A stretch of DNA of 35,477 nt. It comes from JAPXRI01 sp033813635 (GTDB lineage: Bacteria; Bacillota; Clostridia; Oscillospirales; QAMX01). Positions 26,773-35,140 of the stretch are shown one piece after another. The stretch is taken from NCBI GenBank assembly GCA_033813635.1, contig JAPXRI010000032.1, positions 1 through 35,477 on the forward strand, read 5' to 3'. The first letter of the stretch is position 1. Every line of letters starts with the position of its first letter. Position numbers and translations under genes: made by a program. The notes under the pieces were generated by a model. The model had not been told where the DNA came from. It did not search any database and saw nothing but the letters and a program-made list of their open reading frames with translations.

Positions 26773-26867
26773 CTGAAGCGATGCTTCAGGTATTGGGAAA
26801 AAGGCTCGCCGGCCGTCCCGGCCCGGCGTTCCCCGGTGGGGAACCGCCTTTTTAATAACCTGAATGC
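26773..26867 (+). other. Nested, possibly bistable RNA-like structure between the SDR and the sugar kinase
   Basis: A hairpin CTGAAGC/GCTTCAG (26773-26789) competes with a longer outer stem that uses the same right arm (26783-26794 with 26854-26867, one or two bulges). Inside the outer stem is a perfect 8-bp stem AAAAAGGC/GCCTTTTT (26798-26805 with 26846-26853), enclosing two more hairpins: 26808-26827 (7 bp with a bulge) and 26828-26844 (perfect GTTCCCC/GGGGAAC). The T5 run after the last hairpin could also act as a terminator. It could be a regulatory RNA, a terminator or a small palindromic mobile repeat. Confidence 0.55.
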
Positions 26868-26908
26868 AGGGGCTGGCTAAAAGACAAAGTCACGGAAAGG
26901 GAATTAAT

Positions 26909-27988
26909 ATGAAGACGGAGCTTAGGAAAAACTGCAAATATGCGATGATCGTCCCGACCAGCATGGGCGTCCGGATTACCCCCACAATGCGTCAGCCGGT
27001 GCATGTGAGCGATACATTCACAATGCAGGCCACGAGCGCGGAATCGAACGTGCTTTCGATTTCATCCTCCCTCGACCTGCCCTGCAAAGTGCTGACCGCG
27101 TTTGTTAAGGACAGCCCGATCGCGCTGTTCATAAAAAACGAACTCTCCAAAAGACATATCGATTACGAGGGAAGGGACGTTCCCCAGGGCGGGCCATGGG
27201 GGTACCGTCACCAGTTCAACATAGCCGACTGCGGCTACGGCGTCAGGGGCCCGAGGGTCCAGAACGACCGTGCGGGCGAAGTGGGCAGAACAATTTCCAC
27301 CAAGGATTTCGACCTTGACCGAATCTTCGGCACGGACGGCGCGCAGATTCTCCATATGTCCGGCCTTTTCGCCGCTCTTTCGCCGGAGACGGGCAAGTTC
27401 TGCGTAGAGTGCGCGAGGTATGCGAAAAAATACGGAACGGTTATTTCTTTCGACCTAAATTACCGTGCGTCCTTCTGGGTAAACCGCGAAGAGGAACTCC
27501 GGGGAATTTTCTCGGAGATCGCCTCCGTTGCAGATATCCTGATCGGTAACGAGGAAGATTTCCAGCTGGCGCTCGGAATCCAGGGACCGGAGTCCGGCGG
27601 GAAGGATATCGCCGGAAAGATTGACAGCTTCAAAGCGATGATTTTAAACGTTAAGGCCGCTTACCCGAATGCCACGACTTACGCGACGACGCTGCGGCAG
27701 GTAATATCCTCGAACTGCCACCTCTGGGGCGCGATTATGCTCGATGAGGACAAATGGTATACGGTTGAGCCGCGCGAGATTCAGGTGCTTGACCGTATCG
27801 GCGGCGGAGACGGCTTTGTCGGCGGCATGCTCTACGGGATCCTCCGCGGGTGGCCCGCGGAAAAGTGGATCGAGTTCGGCTGGGCCTCCGGAGCGCTCGT
27901 CACGACGCTCTTAACGGATTACGGCCAGCCGGCAGACGAGGAAATGATCTGGAGCATATACCAGGGCAACGCAAGAGTCAAGAGATAA
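26909..27988 (+). CDS. PfkB-family sugar kinase (2-keto-3-deoxygluconate kinase-like)
   Basis: 359 aa ribokinase-fold kinase. The substrate-binding segment SAESNVLSISSSLDLPCKV and the ATP/anion-hole motif DRIGGGDGFVGGMLYG (DxxGxGD with catalytic D) are present; ISFDLNYR is typical of KDG kinases. Such enzymes phosphorylate 2-keto-3-deoxygluconate, which follows mannonate in hexuronate breakdown, matching the SDR upstream. No mannonate dehydratase or KDPG aldolase is seen. I chose ATG at 26909, after GGAAAGGGAATTAAT, over an in-frame ATG 45 nt earlier. Confidence 0.8.
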   Translation: MKTELRKNCKYAMIVPTSMGVRITPTMRQPVHVSDTFTMQATSAESNVLSISSSLDLPCKVLTAFVKDSPIALFIKNELSKRHIDYEGRDVPQGGPWGYRHQFNIADCGYGVRGPRVQNDRAGEVGRTISTKDFDLDRIFGTDGAQILHMSGLFAALSPETGKFCVECARYAKKYGTVISFDLNYRASFWVNREEELRGIFSEIASVADILIGNEEDFQLALGIQGPESGGKDIAGKIDSFKAMILNVKAAYPNATTYATTLRQVISSNCHLWGAIMLDEDKWYTVEPREIQVLDRIGGGDGFVGGMLYGILRGWPAEKWIEFGWASGALVTTLLTDYGQPADEEMIWSIYQGNARVKR

Positions 27989-28007
27989 TGCATTGGAGGA
28001 TTTAAAG

Positions 28008-29459
28008 ATGAAAAAAGCCGACATAGGCCTTATCGGTCTCGCCGTAATGGGTGAAAACCTTGTGATGAACATGGAGTCCAAGGGCTTTACGGTCGCGGTT
28101 TACAACCGCACCACAGCCAAGGTGGAAGCGTTTGTCGAAGGCAGGGCGAAGGGTAAAAATATAATCGGGACGCACTCCCTTGCCGAGCTCGCCGAGAACC
28201 TTGAGCGTCCGCGCAAGGTTATGCTTATGGTGAAGGCGGGCAGCCCTGTAGACGATATGATTGAGCAGCTCCTACCCTACCTGGAACCGGGCGATATCGT
28301 CATTGACGGCGGCAACTCCCATTTCCCCGATACGATCAGAAGGACGAAGTACGCGGAGTCCAAGGGACTCCTATATATCGGGACGGGCGTTTCCGGCGGC
28401 GAGGAAGGTGCGCTGAACGGCCCGTCTATGATGCCCGGCGGCTCGCCGGCGGCGTGGCCGTATGTCAAACCGATATTCCAGGCGATCTGCGCCCATGTGG
28501 AGGGCGGGGCGCCCTGCTGCGATTGGGTAGGCGAAAACGGAGCCGGGCACTTTGTAAAAATGGTGCACAACGGGATCGAATACGGCGATATGCAGCTGAT
28601 CTGCGAGGCGTATCAGCTGATGCGCGACCTGCTGGGGATGAGCGCGGACGAAATGCACGAGGTCTTCGCCGAGTGGAACAAAACCGAGCTTGACAGCTAC
28701 CTGATCGGCATAACCCGCGACATTCTGTCCTACAAGGATACGGACGGCAAGCCGATTGTCGACAAGATACTCGACACGGCAGGACAGAAGGGCACCGGCA
28801 AATGGACGGCCATCGCCGCGCTCGACGAGGGTATTCCGCTGACGCTGATAGGCGAAGCGGTTTTCGCGCGCTGCCTGTCCGCGATGAAGGAGGAGCGCGT
28901 TGCCGCGTCGAAGGCCTTCGGCTCGCGCAAGGTTAAATTCGAAGGCGATAAGAAGGCGTTCATTGAAGACATCAGAAAGGCGCTCTTCGCCTCTAAAATC
29001 ATCTCGTATGCCCAGGGCTTCACGCTGATGCGCGCTGCGGCGAAAACCTACGGCTGGAACCTGAACTACGGAGCCATCGCGCTGATGTGGCGGGGCGGCT
29101 GCATTATCCGCTCGGTATTCCTCGGCAAAATCAAGGAAGCGTTCGACAATAACCCCGGGCTTACAAACCTCCTGCTAGACCCCTATTTCAAGAAGATGAT
29201 GGAAGGCCTCACCGAGAGCTGGAGAAGGGTCGTATCCACGGCCGTATTGAACGGCGTCCCGGCCCCGGCGTTCTCCGCGGCGCTCTCATATTTCGACGGC
29301 TACACAAGCGAATTCCTGCCGGCAAACCTTTTGCAGGCGCAGCGCGACTACTTCGGCGCGCACACCTACGAGCGGCTCGACGCGCCGAGAGGTGAGTTCT
29401 TCCATACGAACTGGACCGGACACGGCGGCACGACGTCGGCTTCGACCTACGTGGTATAA
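28008..29459 (+). CDS. gnd: 6-phosphogluconate dehydrogenase, decarboxylating
   Basis: 483 aa, the long homodimeric form. It converts 6-phosphogluconate to ribulose 5-phosphate, CO2 and NAD(P)H. The Rossmann motif is GLAVMGENLVMN with NRT, an Arg site typical of NADP use. The substrate and catalytic block is VSGGEEGALNGPSMMPGG and GHFVKMVHNGIEYGDMQ with K184 and E191. The C-terminal GHGGTTSASTY is the conserved tail. ATG at 28008 follows GGAGGATTTAAAG. Last gene of the sugar operon; its product is also that of the FucI-AraB route. Confidence 0.95.
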   Translation: MKKADIGLIGLAVMGENLVMNMESKGFTVAVYNRTTAKVEAFVEGRAKGKNIIGTHSLAELAENLERPRKVMLMVKAGSPVDDMIEQLLPYLEPGDIVIDGGNSHFPDTIRRTKYAESKGLLYIGTGVSGGEEGALNGPSMMPGGSPAAWPYVKPIFQAICAHVEGGAPCCDWVGENGAGHFVKMVHNGIEYGDMQLICEAYQLMRDLLGMSADEMHEVFAEWNKTELDSYLIGITRDILSYKDTDGKPIVDKILDTAGQKGTGKWTAIAALDEGIPLTLIGEAVFARCLSAMKEERVAASKAFGSRKVKFEGDKKAFIEDIRKALFASKIISYAQGFTLMRAAAKTYGWNLNYGAIALMWRGGCIIRSVFLGKIKEAFDNNPGLTNLLLDPYFKKMMEGLTESWRRVVSTAVLNGVPAPAFSAALSYFDGYTSEFLPANLLQAQRDYFGAHTYERLDAPRGEFFHTNWTGHGGTTSASTYVV

Positions 29460-29477
29460 CAAAATATCCTCTCCGGG

Positions 29478-29509
29478 GGCTGTCCGAAAACGGACGGCCT
29501 CTTTGTTTG
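29478..29509 (+). terminator. Terminator of the sugar operon
   Basis: GGCTGTCCG (29478-29486), AAAA loop and CGGACGGCC (29491-29499), then TCTTTGTTT. Confidence 0.85.
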
Positions 29510-29564
29510 TGCGCCAATTCTTGCGTTGAAGCAATAAAATGTATTTAAAAATGGAAAAGTGTAG

Positions 29565-29593
29565 TTGACATCCTCTGTTTGTTGTGCTATACT
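29565..29593 (+). promoter_or_regulatory. Sigma-A promoter of the leader-ABC-DUF1854-ABC operon
   Basis: TTGACA (29565-29570), 17-nt spacer, TATACT (29588-29593). Transcription should start near 29600, just before a 6-bp hairpin (CGCGAT/ATCGCG, 29606-29621) at the RNA 5' end. Confidence 0.88.
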
Positions 29594-29647
29594 CTGGGCG
29601 TTGGTCGCGATTTTGATCGCGGATTATTATGTAAAGGAGGTGCCGGA

Positions 29648-29803
29648 ATGAACGCAGTCAAAAGAATTTTAGTCGCGAGCAGCGGGTTTATACTCGTTTC
29701 AAGGGACAATCACGCCCTTTTTGGGGTATTTGCGCGCAATCTGGCTGGCATTGCGTCATTTTCGGCTCATCAAACGCCTCCGGAACATATCATGATGTCT
29801 TGA
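29648..29803 (+). CDS. 51-aa leader peptide ahead of an attenuator
   Basis: A strong AAAGGAGGTG ribosome site (29633-29642) and ATG five bases later open a 51-codon frame that ends in TGA at 29801-29803. The stop lies only a few bases before an antiterminator-like hairpin and a strong terminator. The peptide (start MNAVKRILVASSGFILVSRD, end PPEHIMMS) has no recognised domain. Its size and setting match BmrB, the 54-codon leader of the Bacillus bmrCD multidrug ABC genes, where ribosome stalling by antibiotics relieves termination. I propose the same role here. Sequence similarity to BmrB is not claimed. Confidence 0.65.
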   Translation: MNAVKRILVASSGFILVSRDNHALFGVFARNLAGIASFSAHQTPPEHIMMS

Positions 29804-29806
29804 TGC

Positions 29807-29868
29807 GGTATTACGCTTAAAAAGTGTTATGCCCGGGCGGTTGTTAAGCCGTCCGGGCATATTTTTTT
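29807..29868 (+). terminator. Attenuator: overlapping antiterminator and terminator hairpins
   Basis: Terminator: TGCCCGGGCGG (29830-29840) pairs with CCGTCCGGGCA (29849-29859), 11 bp with one G-U, and a T7 run at 29862-29868. Alternative: 29807-29818 pairs with 29822-29833 over a 3-nt loop, 12 positions with one U-U mismatch, and takes the first four bases of the terminator stem. A ribosome at the leader stop codon would cover 29807-29815, block the alternative and favour termination. Confidence 0.7.
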
Positions 29869-29912
29869 ATACAAGTTTTATAAAGGTGGAAAGACAAAAA
29901 GGGGGAGAAAGG

Positions 29913-32201
29913 ATGGACAAATCCGGTACGCTGCCGCGCGAGATTCTTGAGTTCATGGAGGCGGAAGGAATCTCCACGGACGGGTTTCTTTACTCGGTTA
30001 CGGGTGATATGGACGGCGAGGGCAATTTCATCACATCGTGGCTCGCCTTTGACAAAAAGGGCATCTATATCGCCGAAGGCACCGAAGAACTTGTCAAAGT
30101 AAAAAAGCACAGGGCGCTTAAGGCAAAATACAGTGTTTCGAAGCTCAGGTGCTTACCGTTTGAGGACTTTGACAAGCTGAAAATCGAAAAAAACATTGCG
30201 ACGGCCCGGCTGATCGGCGTGAAGGACGGGGAGGACACCCCGATCACCGTTTTCTCAATCGGAAAAAACGCCGAATTCGACGATTTTGTCAAGGCGTTCA
30301 ACACGGTCAAGGAGGGCGGCGAGCTGGAGGAGGTCAAAAAGACCTTCCACGAGTCGCCGTTCTGCCCGAAATGCGGGATGCGCTACCCGGACCCGAAGCG
30401 AAAGGTCTGCCCGAAATGCATCGACAAGCGCTCGACAATCAAACGCCTGTTTTCGTATTTCGGAGGGTATAAGAGCAAGGTCGCGCTGATTATAGGCGCG
30501 ATGCTGCTGGGAACGCTTATCAGCGTTTTCATACCGCAGGTCAGCACTAAGACGCTTTACGACAAAGTGCTGAACACGGGGAACCTTAAACCCGTAAGCG
30601 AGCTTATAGTTTCGCTCGGTTATGTGGTGCTGACAATCGTCGGTATAAGGCTTTTAAACCTTTTGTTCTCGATTATTTACCAGTACGTGCTCTCGAGCAT
30701 TCTGCCCTGGGTCGTCTACGATATCAAGCTGAAGATATTTAAGGCGATGCAGCGGCTCGGGGTGGGCTTCTACACCGCTAAGCAGACCGGTTCGCTGATG
30801 GAGCGCGTGACGAGCGATGCGAACAATATCTACTGGTTTTTTATCGACGGCCTGCCATATGTAATCGTCAACACCTTGACGATTGCCGGCGTTCTGATTG
30901 TAATGGCAATCATGAACTGGCAGCTTACGATGATCTCGATAGTCACCGTGCCGATAATAGTGGTGGTGTTTCGCGTGCTGGACAAAATATGGCGCAGGCT
31001 TCACCATAAAAACTGGGCTTACAACGCAAACCTCACAAGCATGGTCAGCGACAACATCAACGGCGCCCGCGTAATCAAGGCTTTTTCAAGGGAGGACGAA
31101 GAAAACCGGCGCTTTGAGAATCTGAGCGGAAAGCTCCGCAACGCGCAGATCAAGCTTAACAATACGGAGATGACAGCTTACCCGCTGATCTACCTTTTTA
31201 TGTACGCCGTCACCACAGTGATCTTCGGCGTCGGCGGCGTCATGGTGGTCAAGGGAAAGATGAGCCTCGGAACGCTGATGACCTTCACGATCTATATGGA
31301 TATGATACACGGCCCGCTAGACTTCCTGTCCTGGGTTTCGAACTGGTGGGCCAGGTGCCTTGACTCCGCGCAGCGGGTATTTGAGATTATCGATACCGAG
31401 CCGGATATCGTGGAAAAAGCGGACGCGGTCGAGCTTCCGGATTTCAGGGGTTCAATTGAGATTAAGGAGCTTGAGTTCGAGTACGAACCGGCGAGGCCCA
31501 TAATCAAGAAGCTCGATCTGAAGGTCGAAGCCGGGCAGATGCTCGGCATTGTCGGCAAGACCGGCGCCGGCAAAACGACGATAGCCAACCTTATCGCGAG
31601 GCTCTACGACGCAAAGGCCGGGGTCATAAAAATCGACGGTGTGGACGTTGGAGATCTGAAGCTATCCCAGCTCCGCGAGAACATCGGCCTTGTCTCGCAG
31701 GATATCTACCTCTTCATGGGGACGATCGCGGACAACATCAGGTATGCTAAGCCCGACGCCACGATAGAAGAGGTTATCGCCGCGGCGAAGGCAGCGAGCG
31801 CACATGATTTTATCATGAAGCTGCCAGACACCTACGAGACGCGGATCGGCGCGGGCGGGCAGGACCTGTCCGGCGGCGAGCGCCAGAGGATTTCGATCGC
31901 CCGCACGATAATCCAGAACCCCAAAATTCTGATTCTGGACGAGGCGACTGCGGCGATGGACACGGAAACCGAACGGAACATCCAGGAGGCGCTGTCAAAG
32001 CTCAAATCCGGCAGAACGACGCTGGCAATCGCCCACAGGCTCTCGACGCTAAGGGACGCGGATTATCTTGCGGTCATCGACGACGGAAAGGTCGTCGAAT
32101 ACGGGACATTTCAGGAGCTTATGCGGAAAAAGGGCGAGTACTTCAAGCTCTATCAGATACAGGCCGAAGCCCTCAAATACGTCGGCATAGGTCAGGAATA
32201 A
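29913..32201 (+). CDS. ABC exporter half-transporter with N-terminal domain and Cys4 zinc-ribbon-like knuckle
   Basis: 762 aa. Residues 1-145 form an extra, beta-rich, charged cytosolic domain. Next is a Cys4 knuckle, C151-x2-C154-x11-C166-x2-C169 (CPKCGMRYPD then KVCPKC). Six-helix exporter membrane domain about 185-480. Nucleotide-binding domain 515-762: Walker A GKTGAGKT (548-555), signature LSGGERQR (652-659), Walker B LILDE with E677, H-loop H708. All catalytic residues are intact. ATG at 29913 follows GGGGGAGAAAGG. First gene after the attenuator; the paralogous half-transporter two genes on should be its heterodimer partner. Substrate unknown; the family is known from operons with DUF1854 proteins. 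Confidence 0.9.
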   Translation: MDKSGTLPREILEFMEAEGISTDGFLYSVTGDMDGEGNFITSWLAFDKKGIYIAEGTEELVKVKKHRALKAKYSVSKLRCLPFEDFDKLKIEKNIATARLIGVKDGEDTPITVFSIGKNAEFDDFVKAFNTVKEGGELEEVKKTFHESPFCPKCGMRYPDPKRKVCPKCIDKRSTIKRLFSYFGGYKSKVALIIGAMLLGTLISVFIPQVSTKTLYDKVLNTGNLKPVSELIVSLGYVVLTIVGIRLLNLLFSIIYQYVLSSILPWVVYDIKLKIFKAMQRLGVGFYTAKQTGSLMERVTSDANNIYWFFIDGLPYVIVNTLTIAGVLIVMAIMNWQLTMISIVTVPIIVVVFRVLDKIWRRLHHKNWAYNANLTSMVSDNINGARVIKAFSREDEENRRFENLSGKLRNAQIKLNNTEMTAYPLIYLFMYAVTTVIFGVGGVMVVKGKMSLGTLMTFTIYMDMIHGPLDFLSWVSNWWARCLDSAQRVFEIIDTEPDIVEKADAVELPDFRGSIEIKELEFEYEPARPIIKKLDLKVEAGQMLGIVGKTGAGKTTIANLIARLYDAKAGVIKIDGVDVGDLKLSQLRENIGLVSQDIYLFMGTIADNIRYAKPDATIEEVIAAAKAASAHDFIMKLPDTYETRIGAGGQDLSGGERQRISIARTIIQNPKILILDEATAAMDTETERNIQEALSKLKSGRTTLAIAHRLSTLRDADYLAVIDDGKVVEYGTFQELMRKKGEYFKLYQIQAEALKYVGIGQE

Positions 32202-32217
32202 AAGGAGGCAAGCAAAT

Positions 32218-32751
32218 ATGGAAACCAGGGTAAACACCGAACCGCAAAGCGCGGAGAGCGTGATGGACATCGGTATCCTCGACCCGAAAACGCTTTTGTT
32301 TTACATCAACCCGAAGGGCTTCATCGCGCTTAAAACCGGGGAGCAGGATTATAAAAGGGTAAAACTCTCCAGAATTCTGCCGTTTACGGACCCTTTCAGA
32401 TATATCGCGGTAGCAGATATGGACAACAAGGAGATAGGCATTATCAGAGACATCGCGGAGCTACCGGAGGAGCAGCAGGCTCTGATTAAAAAAGAGCTTG
32501 AGAGCCGTTATTACTGCCCGACGCTTACACAGATAGAGACGATCAGGGAAAAAATGGGGTATTTCTACTTCGACGTTGTAATCGGGGACTTCAAGAAGGT
32601 GTTCGCCGTTAAGGACATCAGCCGCAGCATCAAACAGCTTGACGAGCAGCGCATCATCATCACCGATGTCGACGGGAACAGATACCTTATCCCGGACATC
32701 TGGTCGATCGACGCAAAGAGCAGGAGAAAGCTTGAGCCTTACATGTATTAA
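32218..32751 (+). CDS. DUF1854 family protein
   Basis: 177 aa soluble protein without signal peptide or membrane segment. The recognised pattern is that of DUF1854: ILPFTDPFRYIAVAD, EIGIIRDIAELPEEQQ, LESRYYCPTLTQIETIREK and the C-terminal YLIPDIWSIDAKSRRKLEPY. It lies 16 nt after the first ABC gene with a strong AAAGGAGGCAAGCAAAT ribosome site and is followed at 31 nt by the second, so it is a fixed part of the unit. In proteobacteria DUF1854 proteins sit beside an ABC transporter in cyanophycin gene clusters. Molecular role unknown; an accessory subunit of the exporter is plausible. Confidence 0.85.
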   Translation: METRVNTEPQSAESVMDIGILDPKTLLFYINPKGFIALKTGEQDYKRVKLSRILPFTDPFRYIAVADMDNKEIGIIRDIAELPEEQQALIKKELESRYYCPTLTQIETIREKMGYFYFDVVIGDFKKVFAVKDISRSIKQLDEQRIIITDVDGNRYLIPDIWSIDAKSRRKLEPYMY

Positions 32752-32782
32752 TTAAAAATAGAAAAAAAGGAGGCGATGCCCG

Positions 32783-34984
32783 TTGCGGGAAACTTTGACG
32801 GCGGAGAATAAAATAGGCTTCGACCTGACCGAAGAGGGTCTGCCCTGTAACGGCGAGCTCAGGTTTGAAGACGGCGTTCTCATCGCGGAGATAGACGGGC
32901 GCGAGGTTTTCAGGCGCGGGGTCGACGACACCGCGGAGCTGAAGCAGTTTACCGACATAGGCTGCGGCTTTCTGGAGCTGACGCTGAAAAAAAGCGCCGG
33001 CGAGAACGGAGGGACCGAAGCCCTGCCGGACGATGAAAATATCAGAGTCTGCCGTTTCACGATGGCTCAGGTCAACGAGGCGGCGGAGCTCTGCAAGGTG
33101 GTAAATTATTATATCGAGACCGGCGCGGTCGGCCAGATCATGCGTAAGGAGAGGACCCGGTGCGAAAAGTGCGGCCGCCCGCTGATGAGCGATATCGACG
33201 TCTGCATGTTCTGCGTCGACAAAAAATACGTGTTCAGGCGTTCGCTTTCGCTGATGAAGGGGTTCTGGAAGCAGGTCGCCGTTTCCGGGTTGATTTTGAC
33301 GGTGTCGAACGCGCTCTATGCGTTAATGCCTATTTTAAGCCGGTTGATGACGGATAACTACCTCTCGCCGGGCGAGACGGCGGCCCCGTTTTTTTCGGAC
33401 CCGGCAACCGGCGTGCTGGTGCTTACCGGGCTGATGATCCTGACGCGCGCCTTCGGCGAGACACTTTTCATTATCTCCTCGCGGATTTCCAATGTCGTCG
33501 GGAGCAAATTCACGGATTATCTGAGAAACATGCTCTATGAAAAGATGCAGAAACTCTCGCTCTCGTCAATGTCGAAAAAGACCAGCGGCGACATGCTTAA
33601 GCGTATCACCCGGGACACCACGCAGATCAAGGACTTTCTGTCGGATCAGGGGCGCTTCGCTCTGGAGCAGACCATAATGCTGCTGGTGGTGACAGGGGTT
33701 CTGCTGGCTACAAATCCGCTGCTTACTCTACTGGTGTTATGCCCGGTGCCGCTGGTAATCGTTATCATATCCCAGTTCTGGAAATACATCCGGGTCAGAT
33801 ATGAAAAGCAGTGGCGCTGCGATTCCCGCTCGAACTCGATCCTCCACGATATCATCAAGGGTATCAGAGTTGTCAAGACCTTCGGAAACGAGGAGCGGGA
33901 AATCAAGAAATTCGGCGATTCCTGCAAGAGTCTCGCGGAAATTTCCTGCTCAAACGAGCGGCTCTGGTCGAGAACCTTTCCGATTATCAACTTCATCGTC
34001 GGGATAGGCGAGTTCTTCGTCCTCTATTTCGGCAGCCGGCTGGTACTTAAAAGAGAGCTTACCCTCGGGGAACTGATCCAGTTCACGCTCTACCTCTCGT
34101 ATATCTACCAGCCGCTGCGCTGGATGGCGTCGCTGCCGAGATGGCTCGCCAACGCGATGACGAGCATGGTCAAGATTTTCGAGATCCTGGACGAAAAGCT
34201 CGATATCTGCGACGCGAAAAATCCGGTTTTGCCGGAGGTAAAGGGCGGCATCGCGTTTAAAAACGTCAAATTCGGGTATAAATCATACGAACCGGTGCTG
34301 AAAAATGTCAGCATAGATATAAAGCCCGGCGAGATGATCGGCCTTGTAGGCCCCTCCGGCGCCGGAAAGTCCACAATCATCAACCTTATGATGCGGCTGT
34401 ACGACCCGAACTCGGGCGCGATATACCTTGACGGGACGGATCTGAGGGATATGGCTCAGAAGGACCTGCACGACAATATGGGAGTTGTGTTTCAGGAGAC
34501 GTTCCTGTTCGCGGGCAGCGTTTACGACAATATCGCCTACGCCCGGGCGGACGCGACGCGCGAGGAGGTCATCGCCGCGGCGAAAGCCGCGAACGCGCAC
34601 GATTTCATCGTCAATCTGCCGGACGGCTACAACACCGTGCTGGGCGAGAACGGGCACACGCTTTCCGGCGGCGAGCGGCAGCGGATCGCCATTGCCCGCG
34701 CGGTCCTGAAAAATCCGAAGATACTGATCCTGGACGAGGCGACGAGCTCCCTCGACCCGGAAACGGAGAGCAAGATTCAGGAGGCGCTGGGCAGACTCGT
34801 TAAAAACAGGACGACGATCGCCATCGCTCACAGGCTGTCGACGTTGCGCCACGCAGACAGGCTCGTCGTGATAGACAAGGGCTGTATCGCCGAGGTGGGA
34901 ACACATACGGAGCTTCTGGAGAAAAAGGGCATTTATTACAGGCTCGTACTCGCCCAGAGGCAGACGGCGAAGCTTAAGAAATAA
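32783..34984 (+). CDS. Second ABC exporter half-transporter with N-terminal domain and Cys4 zinc-ribbon-like knuckle
   Basis: 733 aa, paralogous to the first half-transporter (both share EEVIAAAKAA and HDFI blocks in the ATPase). Residues 1-120 are an extra soluble domain; the Cys4 knuckle is C127-x2-C130-x10-C141-x2-C144. Membrane domain about 155-445, then the nucleotide-binding domain with VGPSGAGKST, LSGGERQR and LILDEATSSLD; the catalytic Glu is present. Start: TTG at 32783 with GGAGG (32769-32773) nine bases upstream. An ATG at 32776 is out of frame and opens only 11 codons. Both ATP sites of the predicted heterodimer look competent, unlike exporters with one degenerate site. A strong terminator follows. 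Confidence 0.9.
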   Translation: MRETLTAENKIGFDLTEEGLPCNGELRFEDGVLIAEIDGREVFRRGVDDTAELKQFTDIGCGFLELTLKKSAGENGGTEALPDDENIRVCRFTMAQVNEAAELCKVVNYYIETGAVGQIMRKERTRCEKCGRPLMSDIDVCMFCVDKKYVFRRSLSLMKGFWKQVAVSGLILTVSNALYALMPILSRLMTDNYLSPGETAAPFFSDPATGVLVLTGLMILTRAFGETLFIISSRISNVVGSKFTDYLRNMLYEKMQKLSLSSMSKKTSGDMLKRITRDTTQIKDFLSDQGRFALEQTIMLLVVTGVLLATNPLLTLLVLCPVPLVIVIISQFWKYIRVRYEKQWRCDSRSNSILHDIIKGIRVVKTFGNEEREIKKFGDSCKSLAEISCSNERLWSRTFPIINFIVGIGEFFVLYFGSRLVLKRELTLGELIQFTLYLSYIYQPLRWMASLPRWLANAMTSMVKIFEILDEKLDICDAKNPVLPEVKGGIAFKNVKFGYKSYEPVLKNVSIDIKPGEMIGLVGPSGAGKSTIINLMMRLYDPNSGAIYLDGTDLRDMAQKDLHDNMGVVFQETFLFAGSVYDNIAYARADATREEVIAAAKAANAHDFIVNLPDGYNTVLGENGHTLSGGERQRIAIARAVLKNPKILILDEATSSLDPETESKIQEALGRLVKNRTTIAIAHRLSTLRHADRLVVIDKGCIAEVGTHTELLEKKGIYYRLVLAQRQTAKLKK

Positions 34985-35000
34985 AGATCAGCTGTATAGT

Positions 35001-35040
35001 AAAAAGGCGGTATACCGGTTCCACGGTGTATCGCCTTTTT
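35001..35040 (+). terminator. Terminator of the ABC-DUF1854 operon
   Basis: A 17-bp stem (35001-35017 with 35024-35040, two G-U pairs) with a 6-nt loop ends in TTTTT; the 5' arm begins with AAAAA. Confidence 0.9.
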
Positions 35041-35140
35041 CGTGCGTTAAAACCGACATGGATTGAGTTCTGCGGGCCGGGATTTTTTTCTATGCTAATC
35101 CGGAGTGCCGCCGAATATGATTATTTGGGCGGGCGCAATA

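Noticed and set aside
32776..32811. 11-codon ORF overlapping the start of the second ABC gene
   Set aside because: The ATG is only two bases from the Shine-Dalgarno sequence, while the TTG at 32783 has ideal spacing and opens the long frame.
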